Of a stretch of DNA of 64,000 bases, positions 38,871 through 51,064 are shown piece by piece. The stretch is taken from contig JABRWF010000005.1 in assembly GCA_018343915.1 (NCBI GenBank), positions 3,321,001-3,385,000 of the forward strand. The letters run 5' to 3'. This stretch comes from Agroathelia rolfsii (taxonomy: Eukaryota > Basidiomycota > Agaricomycetes > Amylocorticiales > Amylocorticiaceae). The notes below the pieces were generated by a model, which was not told where the DNA came from, searched no databases, and saw nothing but the letters and a program-made list of their open reading frames with translations. The translations under genes were made by a program, and so were the position numbers. The first letter of the stretch is position 1, and each line of letters opens with the position of its first letter.

Positions 38871-39751
38871 TACTTGGTTCCTCTTCTCTTCTCTTCTCTG
38901 CCATAAAATTCCAGCTCGACATGTATCAATCTACGTCATATTCATAGTGGGTATATACATTCCCGGCATGAACTATGTTCTTAATGGTCGCGCGTAGTAC
39001 ATAAAATTCAATGCATACATGCACAGTTCTAGGCCACCTTGCAAGCACTTGCAAGAAACGGACCCGAAGAAACTTCCATAACATACATGTGCATACAATA
39101 CACACACGCACGCCTTCTTCGCACTCTCCCACCCCTCTCTACTACTTACTTTGAGGCTTCCTCGTTCTCGTTCAGGGTCGTGGAGATGACTGTTGACGTG
39201 CGCTAGCACATGTAAATACTAATGCGTACATATACGCATATGCGTGCTGCTAGCCTTGCGTTGAGCCACCGGCATACACATAAACAATTGCCACGATGCG
39301 CGCACACAGAGCACACCATGCATGAAGGCCAGAACAACCATAAAAGACAAGACAAGATCATCGATAATCAACGAGGGGCTTAGCAACGCCCCTTGGTCAA
39401 CTGACCTTACTTGCCAAATTTTATGAAAACAAAACAAAACAAACAAGCAAAAAATCCCCGAGGATGATCCCAAGGTATGACCAAAAGAAAAACAAGACGC
39501 AAAAGAACGGGGATATAATATCACCTGATTTAAGGTGCATTATTATTATAGTTACCCATGGAATTGTTGTGAAAACTCCGACATATTGTGAGAGACACAC
39601 AAGGAATAGAAAAAGGGGGGAAAAAGGCAGGATGTATATCTGGTAATGATGATATGGTATATTGTACTACTACTGGTAGGAGCGTGAGACCATCTGCATA
39701 AATCCGTACGCCAACAAACATCATCCCTGAACTGAGAACCGTTCCTGATGA
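36515..39751. other. Gene-poor interval
   Basis: The left part is the CT-rich (minus-strand reading) upstream region of the mucin-like gene. From about 36940 to 39740 I see only short open frames without homology or splice-consistent extensions, plus a 32-base T run listed separately. No gene supported. Confidence 0.4.
38838..38869. repeat. Homopolymer T32
   Basis: Thirty-two consecutive T. The length is likely unreliable in assemblies. It could be a relic poly(A) tail of a minus-strand retroposed copy, but no adjacent processed gene is visible. Confidence 0.9.
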
Positions 39752-40596
39752 TTAGAGAGCGGTCAAGCCCATCGAGACGGCGACGGCAAGAGCGCCAACG
39801 GCCCAGGTTCCAGCAGAAACGGAGGCCACAGTGCTGATGGCGCCCGACTTGGCGGTGCTGGAGGAAGATGAAGAGGAAGCCGTGGAGGAGGAGGAAGAGC
39901 CGGAGCCGGAAGCGGTGGGCGAGCCAGTGGCGCTAGCAGCGTTGGTGGGCGTCGCACTGGCGGCAGGGTAGGACGAGCCGAGGGGCTTGATCTCGAAGGG
40001 CTGCGAGGTGGCCCAAACCTGTAGGAATTCGCGAAAAAAAAATATAGATGAGATGACAGTTAGAGGGAATTTAAGAGAGAAAAACATACGTCGGTGTTGT
40101 TCAAAGGGTTAGCCAGAAGGATGGTATAGCCGGTAGCAGCAGTCTGGTTTGCCTGATCTTGGGTAATGGTCTTGGAGCACTCATAGTTCGGTTCTTGAGC
40201 GATAATGGCCAAAGGAGCTGCCAAGATAGACGGGTTGCTGTTGGCCAGGCTATTTGTTGTCAAGTAAACAAAGGTAGAAAAGATTACGTTTTTGTGTTAG
40301 TCGCCTGAAGATTCATGCGAAACTAAGAAAATATACTCACAGGACCGTAAAGTTGGAATACGGCGACTCGGCACAGTTCCAGAGAAGAGTGTTGGAAGAT
40401 GAGGCGACTATCAGAACAATCCACAATCGAGTGCATCAGCATTTAAAAAAAAAAAAACCCCAGAGAACAAACGTCATTGGGACATACCCCACCACAGGTT
40501 GGAACCACCGGGACTGATGACTTCGAGCTGGGAGGCAGCAGCACTGGATCCAAAAAGAGCGAATGCGGTAAGAGAGAAAGCGAGCGTGGAGAACAT
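39752..40596 (-). CDS. GPI-anchored Ser/Thr-rich protein with Kre9/Knh1-like N-terminal domain, 200 aa
   Basis: Exons 40596-40488, 40407-40341, 40249-40090 and 40018-39752 are phase-consistent and encode 200 residues. A signal peptide (about 20 residues, ending SSAAAS) is followed by VISPGGSNLWWVASSSNTLL and ILLANPLNNTDVWATSQPFE, the pattern of the Ser-Thr-rich GPI-anchored membrane family (Kre9/Knh1 N-terminal-like, PF10342). A Ser/Ala/Thr linker and a C-terminal hydrophobic tail (GALAVAVSMGLTAL) indicate GPI attachment. Likely location is the plasma membrane or cell wall; a role in beta-glucan organisation is inferred from the Kre9/Knh1 relation only. It is divergent from the FAP1-like gene. 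Confidence 0.9.
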
Positions 40597-41069
40597 TTTT
40601 GTATATGCTTTGAAGAAAGAAAAGCTGGAGAAGGAGGACGAGGAGGCTTGGAGAGAAAAGACGAGGCTGAGTGTGCAAGCAACAAGCGCAACGGCTTTCG
40701 TGCGGCGAACAGCCTCCGATGTCTTTCCCTCAAACCGGCCTAGAAGCGGCCCTCGACTCGGAATGACTGCCATTTAAGGAGCACATCGGATTACATAACA
40801 CTCTCGGGACGGAGAATGCCGGAGTGCCGGCATCAGAGTCAGGATGATACGGAAACGGAGCCGTGACAAAAGGCGCTGCTGCTTCAAAATTCACCAACTC
40901 TGCTACATGTATGACTTGACGCTAGAAATTTCGAGTCAGATCGAGTAGTAAGAACACGGGCTTAAATACTAAAAAAGTACGTCGACATATTCTGATTACC
41001 AATCTTCCTCTACTTACCACCACCAAGACCAAGGAGGTGCTAGGTTCACACTTATCTGACTTATCTGTC
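40597..41069. promoter_or_regulatory. Divergent intergenic promoter region
   Basis: About 470 bp separate the start codons of the GPI-anchored protein (minus) and the FAP1-like gene (plus), so both promoters must lie here. I could not assign individual elements. Confidence 0.5.
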
Positions 41070-44000
41070 ATGGACGCTGCTACTGCTACTGCCACTGCCT
41101 CTACTGGTGCTGCAAGCCCTGCAGCTCAAACAAATGCGACTGCCAGCGGCTCTGGCTCTGGTCATCGAAATCGACAGCGTCGACCCCCTGGTGGCCGGAC
41201 CGGGACTAATGCCCAGAACCAACGCACGCCTATCGATGGCGATGGCCAAGACCACCACCCTAGAAGGTCACAGCAACAAAATAAACGGCCTCCCAAGGCC
41301 AGCAGCCAACCTGAATCTGCTGATCCTCAGGGAAACAAAGGATTAAGATCAAGTACACCAGACTCAAGACAAGCCGAAACCAAGCGTAAAGGCCGTCGAG
41401 GTGCCAAATTCAACCCAGGTCTATCCGATAACGTTGCAACTACAAGCACAGCTAGTCCTTCTGCTAATGCAGATGCTACTGGCACATCTCGATCCCGCGG
41501 TGGTCGTATTACTAAACCCAAGGGACCACCTCCCCCTGCTGCTCCAGAAGCAGACGATCTCACCTCCATCCTAACACACGCCCTCCGCACACCACCTTAC
41601 CCCGACTGTGCGATCTGCTTCAACTCCATCCATCCCGCACAACCGACCTGGTCCTGCTCCGAAACAGGGACGGAAAATCACTGCTGCTGGACAACCTTTC
41701 ATCTGAAATGTATCCGCTCCTGGGCATTCAAGAGCGTCAAGGAAGTCGCCGACGCTTGGCGCGCACGGGGCGAGGACCGCCCCGGGGAATGGCGTTGCCC
41801 GGGATGCCAAAGCAAGCGCGAGGCGGTTCCGACTGTATACTGGTGTTTCTGCCATTCCACGGCGGATCCGAAGCCGCCACGACTGGCGACACCGCATTCA
41901 TGTGCCTCGGGGTGCTCTCGCGTGCGTGCGAGTGGGTGTGGACATGCGTGTCCATTGCAGTGTCATCCGGGCCCGTGCCCACCATGTCAGGTGACACTGC
42001 AGCGTAGTTGTGGATGTGGGAAGAGGGTGTTGGCGTACAAATGCTCCAAGGGCCCCGCATCGGCGGGAGATATGGGGTCGTCATGCGGACTTGTTTGCGA
42101 TCGTATGCTCGGGTGCGGGAAACATCGTTGTCAGAAAGTATGCCATGAAGGCGAGTGTGGGAGATGTGAAGTTATGGATGAGGCGATGTGTTATTGTGGG
42201 AAGACCATCAAAGAAATTGGTTGCGGAGAGGGTGTTTTCAAGGATTGTACTGTTGACGGAGAGGGATCATGGGTTGGACGATTTGAGTGTGAGCAACTAT
42301 GTGAAAGGTGCGCATCTCTTTTTAATGTACTTTTTGATTTTCATATTCACGAATTTTTGTTAGACCTTTTGATTGTCAAACGCATACATGTAAGAAACCA
42401 TGCCATCCACCTTCGGCAAAGCCGCCCTTGTGTCCGCTTTCTCCAGAACTCACGACACACTGCCCATGTGGGAAACATGCCATCTCACCATCCGAAACAT
42501 CCTTCTTCCCCAAGTCCTTTGTCCCTCATTTGTCCCGGACAAAGTGTACGGACCCCATCCCCACCTGTACCTCTACATGCCTCAAGCCTCTCAGCGGATG
42601 CGATCACGCTTGTGGAGTAGTGTGCCACACTGGCCCATGCCCACCATGCCGTCGTGTCCTCGTCCGTCCATGCCGCTGCGGCTCCTCAGCGCGCGATGTT
42701 GTCTGCTCTGAACAGACAGATGACGAAATCCTCTGCACGAATACATGCAACGCCTTCCGCGCCTGTGGTAAACATCGATGTGGTAGGGTATGCTGCCCGC
42801 TTGCTTCTCTAGCGGGAGCGACTGGTAAGGGCAAGGGAAAGAAGCGCGCAACACAGGGCCAGGATCATCTGGGCGAAGTGGACGATCCCCAAGGACTTCA
42901 TAAATGCGATCTTGTATGCGGCAAGTTATTGTCGTGCAAGAACCACCATTGCGAGGAGAGGGACCATAAAGGGCCTTGTCCGCCTTGCTTACAAAGCTCC
43001 TTCCAGGAGGTAAATATCTAAATGACACCATCCTCTATTTTTTTTCTGTTCAAGTGATAACTAATCTCAAATTACAGATGTTCTGCAACTGCGGCCGCAC
43101 AGTTCTCGAGCCGCCGATCCCATGCGGCACTCAGATCAAATGCAACTATCCCTGTGACCGCCCGCCGCCGCCTTGTGGTCATCCGCGCACAGCGCACGTC
43201 TGTCACGGTGATGACGTCCCGTGCGCACCGTGCATCGCGCTCACCGATAAGCTCTGCGCGTGCGGCAAGAACACGGTCCGGAACGTGCGTTGCTCGCTTG
43301 CACGCGAAAAAGTTGGATGTGGCGAGAAGTGTGGCAAGTTGCTCGGGTGTGGGTTCCATAAATGCGAGAGGACATGTCATGCGGGAGAGTGTGGAGCGTG
43401 CACGGCTGTGTGTGGTAAACCAAGGAAGCTATGGTTAGTCTAATAACCTCTTTCCATGATAGTCTTTTTTTTATTGATTCCATTTATTTACAGTTTACCT
43501 GCCCACCATCCATGTCAAGACCCTTGTCATGCGCCTGCATCATGCTCCGAGGCTGAACCCTGCACGGCGACGGTCACGATCACTTGTTTGTGCGGCCGCA
43601 AAACACAATCCGTGCGGTGTGGCCGTTCGACCACCAATCCTACTGGGCGCAGCACGATTGCAGGCTCGGCCCTCGAGTGCGACAGAGAGTGCGCGGTTGC
43701 GAAGCGGAACCGCCAGCTTGCAGAGGCGCTCAACATCCAGCCTAGAGGTGATACCCCTGCGACTGTGACGTACGATCCGGAGCTCGTCGGCTTTGCCAGA
43801 GCGAACGAAAAGTTTGCGCTACAAGTCGAGAAGGTGTTTGCGGAGTAAGTAACGTGTCTTTTTTTTAATTGTTGATTTGAGGTACTAACTAACATATTTG
43901 GGATATTCAGCTTTGTTACCTCTGGCAAGAAGAACCAGGTGTTGCCGCATGCCCCGCTAGAGAAAAGAAGTTTCATTCAAAGCGTACGTATGCACTCGGT

Positions 44001-44546
44001 ATCTATCTCTACTCTTGTGGAAGTCTAACAAAAAAAATACAGTTGGCTACTGCGGCATATAGGATGGATACTCAGCTAGTTGATCAAGACCCGCATCGCA
44101 GCGTCCAACTCATACGCCGTATTGACACGCGTATACCGCCTAATAAACTTTCGGACACTTTGCGATCGTCTTCCTCGAGTGCTGCTACTACCCAAACCGT
44201 GTTGGGAAAACTAGCAGATATGAACCTCAGAGCTTCCATGCCGCCGTTGAAAGCCCCTATTCCTTCAACAAAGCCAGCTATTGCTGGAAGCCGTGGCTGG
44301 GCTACTGTCGGTGCAGCTAAGAGCAATCCGCTCTCAGAGGGTAGAACACCGACCCCGGAGTCCGTTCCGCCTGCGAGCGGGGGCAACAAGTGGGCGTCGT
44401 CAAGATTGCGAGCGAATAGGCCTCTAGACGACGCGTCGGGTACAACAGAAACACGAACGCCATTGCGTAGTGCTACTCATACGCCTGTGCCCGCACCATC
44501 TGCTGACGAGACACCTGTCACGGAGAACTGGGAGGATGATGTATAA
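41070..44546 (+). CDS. FAP1: NF-X1-type zinc finger protein, FAP1 homologue, 1055 aa
   Basis: Exons 41070-42307, 42364-43009, 43078-43433, 43494-43844, 43911-43983 and 44043-44546 join in phase to 1055 residues. The first true ATG in frame is 41070; the frame upstream has no ATG. Domains: a disordered basic N-terminus; a RING/PHD-like cluster starting CAICFNSIHP near residue 180; then about eight NF-X1 fingers with the CHxGxCxxC signature (for example CGHACPLQCHPGPCPPC, CGKHRCQKVCHEGECGRC); and an R3H-like segment near residue 870 (RSFIQSLATAAYRMD, then DPHRSVQLIRR). S. cerevisiae Fap1 binds the FKBP12-rapamycin target Fpr1, and the animal NFX1 proteins bind DNA or RNA and can act as ubiquitin ligases. 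A nuclear or cytoplasmic regulatory role is inferred from family. Confidence 0.93.
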
Positions 44547-44982
44547 GTACTATTACATAGCACACGACTACTAATTGGTGGCCTTGTGCCACATATCAAT
44601 ATCATGGGACAATCATGCATTCAAGTTGATCACAAGGGGTTATAGGCGTCATAATATATCAATCACGGAGAAATGATATTTATGTACGTATAGTTGTACA
44701 AGGTAGTATAATTATTAGTTGACGTGCAATTGCATTCACATCCATCCCCTTTTTATAACTTTTTTTTTTTTTTTTTTTTTTTTTACGTAGATGATGAGAG
44801 GAGGGATATGAGCAAGTGAGCAAGAAGACAGGGGATAGCATTGCCACTCTGCCCGGGTGATCGCGACGAATGGCATTGCATTTCATTGCTCCTTACACAC
44901 ACATTCAGCTTGTCTCGCCTACTGACGATTACATCCTCCCCTGCTTGACCACTAACTTCCATACAACCACAGGCAAGGCGCC
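44547..44982. other. Spacer between FAP1-like and F-box genes
   Basis: 3' region of the FAP1-like gene and promoter of the F-box gene. Contains a 25-base T run at 44760-44784. No gene seen. Confidence 0.5.
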
Positions 44983-46979
44983 ATGTCTGCAGGCATGCCA
45001 AATTCCATAGCCCTGCAGTCTGCCCGGCTTGAGCTACAAGCCCAAGAAACTACACTAACTGATCTCGACTCCCGCATATCTTCTGCCGAGCGCACGCTCG
45101 CCGAGCTCGTCGCTGAATCGCAGCGCAGCATCGAGCGCATGCAGGAGGAGCGCAAGACGCTCCTCGAAAGAATAGACAGGACGCGGGCGTATGTGGCCCC
45201 TGTGCGCCGTCTGCCTGATGAACTCCTCCGCCTGGTGTTCTATCACTGCTTTGACGAACATGTCGATGTTGCATGGACGCTGAGTGCGGTGTCTGCGCAT
45301 TGGAGGCGTCTGGCGCTGTCGATGCCTATGATGTGGAAAAAGGTAATAAATAACACTACCTAAAGCCTACCCCCTTCTCCTGCGCCATGCCAAAAACTGA
45401 CCTGTTGTTGTTGTTGTCTGGCCAGATCCACCTTTCCACAACACCCCAGACCTCTCCAGACTGCATTCGACTATGGCTCGAGCGATCAGGGAGACATGTC
45501 CCGCTCGACATTGAAATTACACTGCACGTCACCAAAGGAGAACGACAAGACGCTGCAGACCGGTCCAATCGAGGCCGCCGCTCGTCACCGCCGCTGTGGG
45601 CCTTCCCATCTGTGCCGGGACTGCTCTCATCCGCGCCCCCACCCCCGCCTCCGCTGCATGGGACGGTGCTGACGCCCCCACCGTTGCTGACAGTGCCGCC
45701 GCCCGTGTGGGCGCAGCAGGGCCTACCGTCACCCGCACACCTGTCTCAGTCACCGGCAGTGGCGGCGCAATCGAGTGCCTACCATAGTGGAAACCATTGG
45801 GGACACATCGCGATCTATTACCTCGTGCAGCAGATGTATCGGTGGGAGCGATTTGTATTCCGGTTCGAGAAGCAGTTTGCAAGTGTTGCCGCGCTCAAGA
45901 GTATCAATGGTTTGTATTCTTAGACTTCCTTTATTCAATGTGTGTTCAGATTAACTTATATTTATCTCCTATTGTAAGGAGACGCCCCTCTTTTGCGTGA
46001 ATTCGAAGTGTCGTGCTTGGAGCACGGGTACTATGCAGACTGGCCATGGCTGCTCTCGGGCACGTCGGAGGTCTCGTTGCCCAAGCTACGCTCGCTCACG
46101 CTGCAATACGCACCCTTCAAGTGGTCCTCGCCCGTCCTACGCTTGAACCTGACGAACCTCTCCATCCGCTCGCTGCCGATCGTCAACCTCTCCCTCGACC
46201 GGATCCTGAACATCGTCGCGGGCAACCCGAGCCTGGAATCGCTCTCGCTCCACTTCTCCAACGTCCTCCCACACGTCCTCCCACTCTCACTCACCTGCCT
46301 GCCCGCGCTGACGGACCTGAACCTGGGTGGGCACTTTCTCCTCTCACAGCTCGTCGACTGCCTTATCCTGCCCGCACTTCGCGCACTCACGCTCGACATC
46401 GACACGCGCGCGGAGCCGGTCGAGGACACTGTCACGAACCTGCTCTCGCGCTCGAACGCGACGCATACGCTCGAGTATCTCTCCATCGCGTTCGACGGCC
46501 CGCCGACGTCGATGTGGTACCAGCCTACGGGGTTAATCTCCTCCTGGGCACTACTCGCCGAATTGGGTAGTCTCCGCAGTCTCCGCGTCGGCTCGGTGCC
46601 GTTCGAGAGCCTGTTTGAAGTATTGACGGACGCGAGTCATCTCGGTGCGGCCGGTGAGATTGGAGGAGGAGGCGGTGGGTCGAGTGTAGATAATGGTGCT
46701 GGTAGTGTGTGCGCTGCGTTGACGTCGCTCGGGTTAAGGAATTGTCACTTTGCGGGCGATGCGGTGTTGAAACTCGTGAGGATGATTGAGGCGCGTAACC
46801 CTACTCCTGCCATGGCGGCGGCGGCGGCGGCGGCGGCGGGGTCTGGGTCTGGGATCGTAGGACCTGCGCGACTAAAGAAGGTCGAGTTGAGCGAGTGTGC
46901 TAATGTGGGTGAGGATGTGATTCAGTGGTTGAATGAGCGTGTGGAGGATGTGGTTTGTACAGGCTCATTTGGAAAGTGA
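44983..46979 (+). CDS. F-box protein with N-terminal coiled coil and LRR-like C-terminus, 614 aa
   Basis: Exons 44983-45342, 45426-45909 and 45979-46979 are phase-consistent for 614 residues. Residues 9-65 form a heptad-rich coiled coil (LQAQETTLTDLDSRISSAER), directly followed by an F-box (RRLPDELLRLVFYHC, then VSAHWRRLALSMP). This is the classic layout of Agaricomycete F-box proteins. A low-complexity proline-rich loop near residues 165-205 interrupts the middle. The C-terminal 300 residues have irregular leucine-rich strands (LRSLTLQYAPF, LESLSLHFSN, LTDLNLGGHF, LRALTLDIDT) consistent with LRR-type substrate recognition, plus Gly- and Ala-runs. Presumed SCF substrate adaptor; the target is unknown. 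The second intron uses a TAAG acceptor. Confidence 0.88.
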
Positions 46980-47570
46980 GTGCTTTTTTCTTTCTTTCTC
47001 TCTTTTGGTACACAATCGTTCTGGAGTATAGCTGATGATTGTTATGCAAGGCCGACGGGTAGATATCCCTTCATCCCCGTGCCATGATGTGCGATCTACG
47101 TTTTTTTTGTTTAGCGTATTATCGCTAGTTGCAGACTTACAGCTCCCCGTCGTCCCTTCTCCATAACGGGTTTCTTGGCATTTTCTCTTGGGTTCAATTT
47201 ATAGTAGTAGGCGCCTTCCAATCTCTCGGGAATGGTGTCATCAAACGAAGTGTATCATAGCTTAATTTTTCTTTGCTTTTTCTGGTTCAAGTTCTCCTTT
47301 CCCTTCTCTATCGACAGTTATATTCTGTCTCCATATACACATACACATACGTATACGTACATCATCTATACCCGCATTTTATCCTCGGACATTAGCCGTG
47401 TACAGTAGCTCGGCTCTGCAGACTACTTGTTATCGGCAGCGCCGCTGGGGCCGCATACACCCAAGGATGTATACATATGCACACATTTGTGGGGTGCATC
47501 CATCTCCGCACTGTCTACACTTATGGCCGATTGCAATTTGTCACATTACCAATGCAAGTCGATGATGATT

Positions 47571-47605
47571 TGTTCTGTTCTGTTCTGTTCTGTTCTGTTC
47601 TGTTC
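47571..47605. repeat. Pentanucleotide microsatellite (TGTTC)7
   Basis: Seven perfect tandem copies of TGTTC in the intergenic region. Confidence 0.95.
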
Positions 47606-47950
47606 TCGAGCGGACCTGAGAGAGCAAGATGATGATGATATGATTAATAAATACTAAGAGATGGCCGTGTCCCACGTTTGTTGCCATTGGCGTCCTTGGC
47701 GACGAGAGAGCGAGACTGGCAATGAAAGTTCGAGGCGAATAGGCGACATCGAACCTGATTGCCAAGAAGCGGATGGATTATACATGCAAACGAAGGCGGA
47801 GTAACGAGCGCGGTGATGGATATATAAGCCATGGTCGATGATGATGACGAGTGACGAATACTCTGCGATCGCGCGTAGAAAACAGCAGCAACACACACTT
47901 GCGCAGTCTCAGGCTCTTCTCCTCCACGTTCCCGCCGGCTGCTGGTCTTA

Positions 47951-47954
<4 letters not shown>

Positions 47955-47986
<32 letters not shown>
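47955..47986. repeat. Dinucleotide repeat (TC)16
   Basis: Sixteen TC units about 115 bp upstream of a start codon. A pyrimidine tract in this place is common in fungal promoters and 5' leaders. Confidence 0.9.
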
Positions 47987-47987
<1 letters not shown>

Positions 47988-48100
47988 ACTTCCACCATCT
48001 CCAAGACAATACCCAATCCTACCTTGCATTACTTTATTTTCTTTTTTTTTTGCTTTTAAACACCTCAGAGAGATAAAGAAAATCAAAACTGTCGTTTGTC

Positions 48101-50544
48101 ATGGCTCCTGATAACGCCCACCCTCATGCTGAAACGACAACAACAGTCAAGTGGGACTGGGATGTCGAGCATGCTGACCGTGCCCGTGAAGCCCAGGCAG
48201 ATAAAGCCATGCATGGCACCATGACCGCCTTCCAGGTAGACCGCAGATTGCTCAAAGACGTCGTGCGCGAAAAGGTCGGATCTGAAGTCGTCCGCATCAA
48301 CTTTATTAGCTCTGGTCAGTCCTAGTTCCTACACATATTATATATATTATCTCTGATTCATTGCGAACTCTTGACAGGCACATTCCACAAGGCAAGTCCT
48401 TACAACGCCCGGACGCGTCATTTAATATATCGCAGCTAACCTCATGGTCTCCAGGCATACCTCGTCCTCCTCGCAGATGGCCGCGAAATCGTCGCCCGTG
48501 TCGCACGACGATATATGCCGCGCATCAAGACCGAATCTGAAGTGGCCACTATGAATTTCCTGCGCCAGTACACCGATGTACCCGTGCCAGAGGTCTTTCA
48601 CTATGATGCGAACCCTTATAACCGCCTAGGTGGAGAGTACATCATCATGTCCAAGGTTTGTTTGCGTACCTTCTTTCTTGTGCTTCTCTTATTGATTACT
48701 ATTCTGTTATCCAGGCAAAGGGGATCCCATTAGCCCAAGTGTATCACACTATGAGCCACGATGACCTCATGAAGCTGCTCGACAACCTAGCCATCATGGC
48801 CATCTCCCTCTTTGGGCACAGATTCGACAAACTAGGCTCGCTATACGCCGGTGGACCTACAGGATCGATCGTGCCGCCCTCGTTAACATCGCCGCTACAT
48901 AGCGTCACTGTATCACCCACACCCTCATCAGCCCCCACACCACGCCCACCACCACGGATCATACCCACATTCGCCTTCCTACCCCTCACACAAATGTCAC
49001 TCACACCCACAGTCGAAGTCGCTACCCCTCAACTCTCCCTCAGCTCCATTTCATCCCCATCCTCCTCCATAGCCGCCTCCGCAGCCGCACCGAAATCGCC
49101 CACGACGCTCTTCCCCGGCCAATCCTTCTACGTCGGCCAGATCGTCTCCTGGCCCTTCTTCGGCACTAACCGCGGCGACCTCGTGCACCCGACCGAGATC
49201 AACCGCGGCCCGTGGCGGTCGACGGCGGACTACCTCCGCGCGTGCACACAGCGCGAGATCGACGCTGTGATCCGCGAGAACGAGGGGAAGGCGGCGCCGC
49301 ACCGTCTGCACTTGGACCCGGACGCGATCGAGGCGTCGCGGCACCACCACATGCGCGCCTTGCCCGGCGATGAGTCGGATGAGTCAGATGAGTGGGATTT
49401 GGAGGACGATAGCGAGGACGATAACCCCGGTGATATGATGTACCGTGATTTTAGGCGCATGCAGCGCGGCACGTTTTTGGTGGCGCATATGCAGAAGAGG
49501 GAGCAGCTGGTGCGGAAGGAGATGCGGCGCTGGCTGGCGCTCATGGAGAAGTTGGGCGCCACCCATGAAGGCGGTGGTCAGCAGGAGGAGTTTGGGCTGG
49601 ATTGTCATGATTTGAGTTTGCAGAATGTGTTTGTGGATGAGGAGGATCCTACTGTGATTGTGCGTTTTCTTTGTTTCAGTATTAAGACTTGAGGGTATTG
49701 ATCATGACACCTACTCTCTCTCTCTCTCTCTCTCTCTCACAAATAGACATGCATCATCGACTGGGAATCCACTACGACGCGCCCACTCTGGCAATGCTCC
49801 CACCTGCCCGCCTTTCTCGACTCGAGCCCATTCACGGCAGATCTCTTCCGCAAAGCCGTTGCGCGCCTCGCCGCGACGCGCAAATCTGACGCGTCGCCTC
49901 CCAACAAAATCCGCCGCTGGACGTCATTTGCGGCCCCGAGCGAGGTGGATCTGTCCGCTCTCGCACGCGAATGGCTCCACCACGAGGCGGAGGGCATCCG
50001 CCTCCGCATGGCGCACCGCTTCGTCGAGTGGGATGGGTGGGAAGAAGGGCTGGTGGATAGTATCATCGGCCCGGAGGAGGTGGAGCATGAGTGGTTTGCT
50101 GATGCAGCGGTGGCGGCGACGACGACGACTGCTCCTTGTGCTCCTGCTGCTACACATGGTGTTAACACCACCGCCGTATTAACGAACGGGAACGGTAGTA
50201 GTATCGCCGACAAGAAACCGAGCCCGGCACTCTCGGAGCCGTCCACGTTGAGTGATACGAGCGAGGATGCGGCAGAGCCCTCGGTAGAGGACATTCTTGT
50301 TTCGTCGCAGAAACGGCGCAAGGCGGCGGTGAATGATCGTATACCGGTGTTCAAGGAGCAGAAGCGGCTCGAGCAGGGGCTTGTGGTCGACTCGGCTGTT
50401 ACAGGCGGCGCAACGGCTACGAACGGGCATGAGCTCGGGAGGAGGCTGGAGGCGCTGTTGGTTGTTGGCGATAAGCAGCACGCGCCGCCTGCGAGAAGGT
50501 GGCTGCACGATGATGGCGAAGAGAGTGACGTTGAGGATGAGTGA
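48101..50544 (+). CDS. APH/AIM9-like kinase-fold protein, 723 aa
   Basis: Exons 48101-48314, 48378-48391 (14 nt), 48455-48655, 48715-49659 and 49747-50544 join in phase to 723 residues. The protein-kinase-like (aminoglycoside phosphotransferase) core is visible: the strand AYLVLLADGREIVARVARR, helix ESEVATMNFLRQYTDVPVPEV, then catalytic HDLSLQN and metal-binding IIDWEST after the last intron. The closest general type is the fungal AIM9/APH group, often mitochondrial; no clear presequence is seen. The fold is interrupted by a Ser/Pro/Thr-rich insert of about 90 residues (near residues 200-290) and an acidic run (DESDESDEWDLEDDSEDD). The intron after the 14-nt exon appears to have a GC donor (AAG|GCAAGT). 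The C-terminal extension of about 180 residues is partly disordered. The substrate is unknown. Confidence 0.87.
49714..49738. repeat. CT dinucleotide repeat inside an intron
   Basis: About 12 CT units in the last intron (49660-49746) of the kinase-like gene, just upstream of the acceptor, where they double as an extended polypyrimidine tract. Confidence 0.9.
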
Positions 50545-51064
50545 CAGCGATGGTGAGGGGGGGGGGAGGAGTCGAGGCAAGATCTGGATTTGTGTGCGCT
50601 CATGCACTCATGCTTTTTTTATTATTTGACGATGCCACCAAGGGCGGGTTCGTATTTATGGATCGCGAGCGATCGTCATTATCGGCAATTAAAAAGAGAA
50701 AGTAAAAGACGTGTAAGATGTTCTTTACTATAAATTAGCTTCTAGTAGTTAGTAGTAAACGGATCGTGTAGTAAGCTTCCTTAGGCATCAAGTATATGGT
50801 ATGCATATGGGCTATTTTGCTTATAGGTGCATCTCCTTTCTTTTCTGTATGCTTTTATCATGCATAACAAGACTTTCGTCATTACTTGTCTTTTTGTACA
50901 TATTTCAAATGTATTTCTACTCTGACTAGTATTTGCTTCCTTATTACACAACTGGAGTTTGTTTCCGCCGCCCAAAAAAGTCAATTGAACCAATTGAACT
51001 TTCGAACTTTGAACTTGAATCCACAACTTACAAGACTTTAGAAATATCTTCAGTTTCAGCTTGA
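50545..51064. other. Spacer between plus-strand genes
   Basis: 3' region of the kinase-like gene, with a run of G near 50557, and upstream region of the next gene. No gene seen. Confidence 0.5.

Larger units (their letters stand above)
46980..48100. other. Intergenic region with microsatellites
   Basis: 3' region of the F-box gene and upstream region of the kinase-like gene. It contains the TGTTC and TC repeats listed separately. No gene seen. Confidence 0.5.

Noticed and set aside
40477..40777. Plus-strand open frames over the start of the GPI-anchored gene
   Set aside because: Antisense shadows of a gene with a signal peptide, phase-consistent splicing and a known domain on the minus strand.
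41037..41069. FAP1 start at 41037
   Set aside because: That codon is GTG; the first ATG in frame is 41070.
47644..48111. Frames rich in Arg-Glu and Ser-Leu repeats
   Set aside because: Products of reading the (TC)16 microsatellite in different frames.
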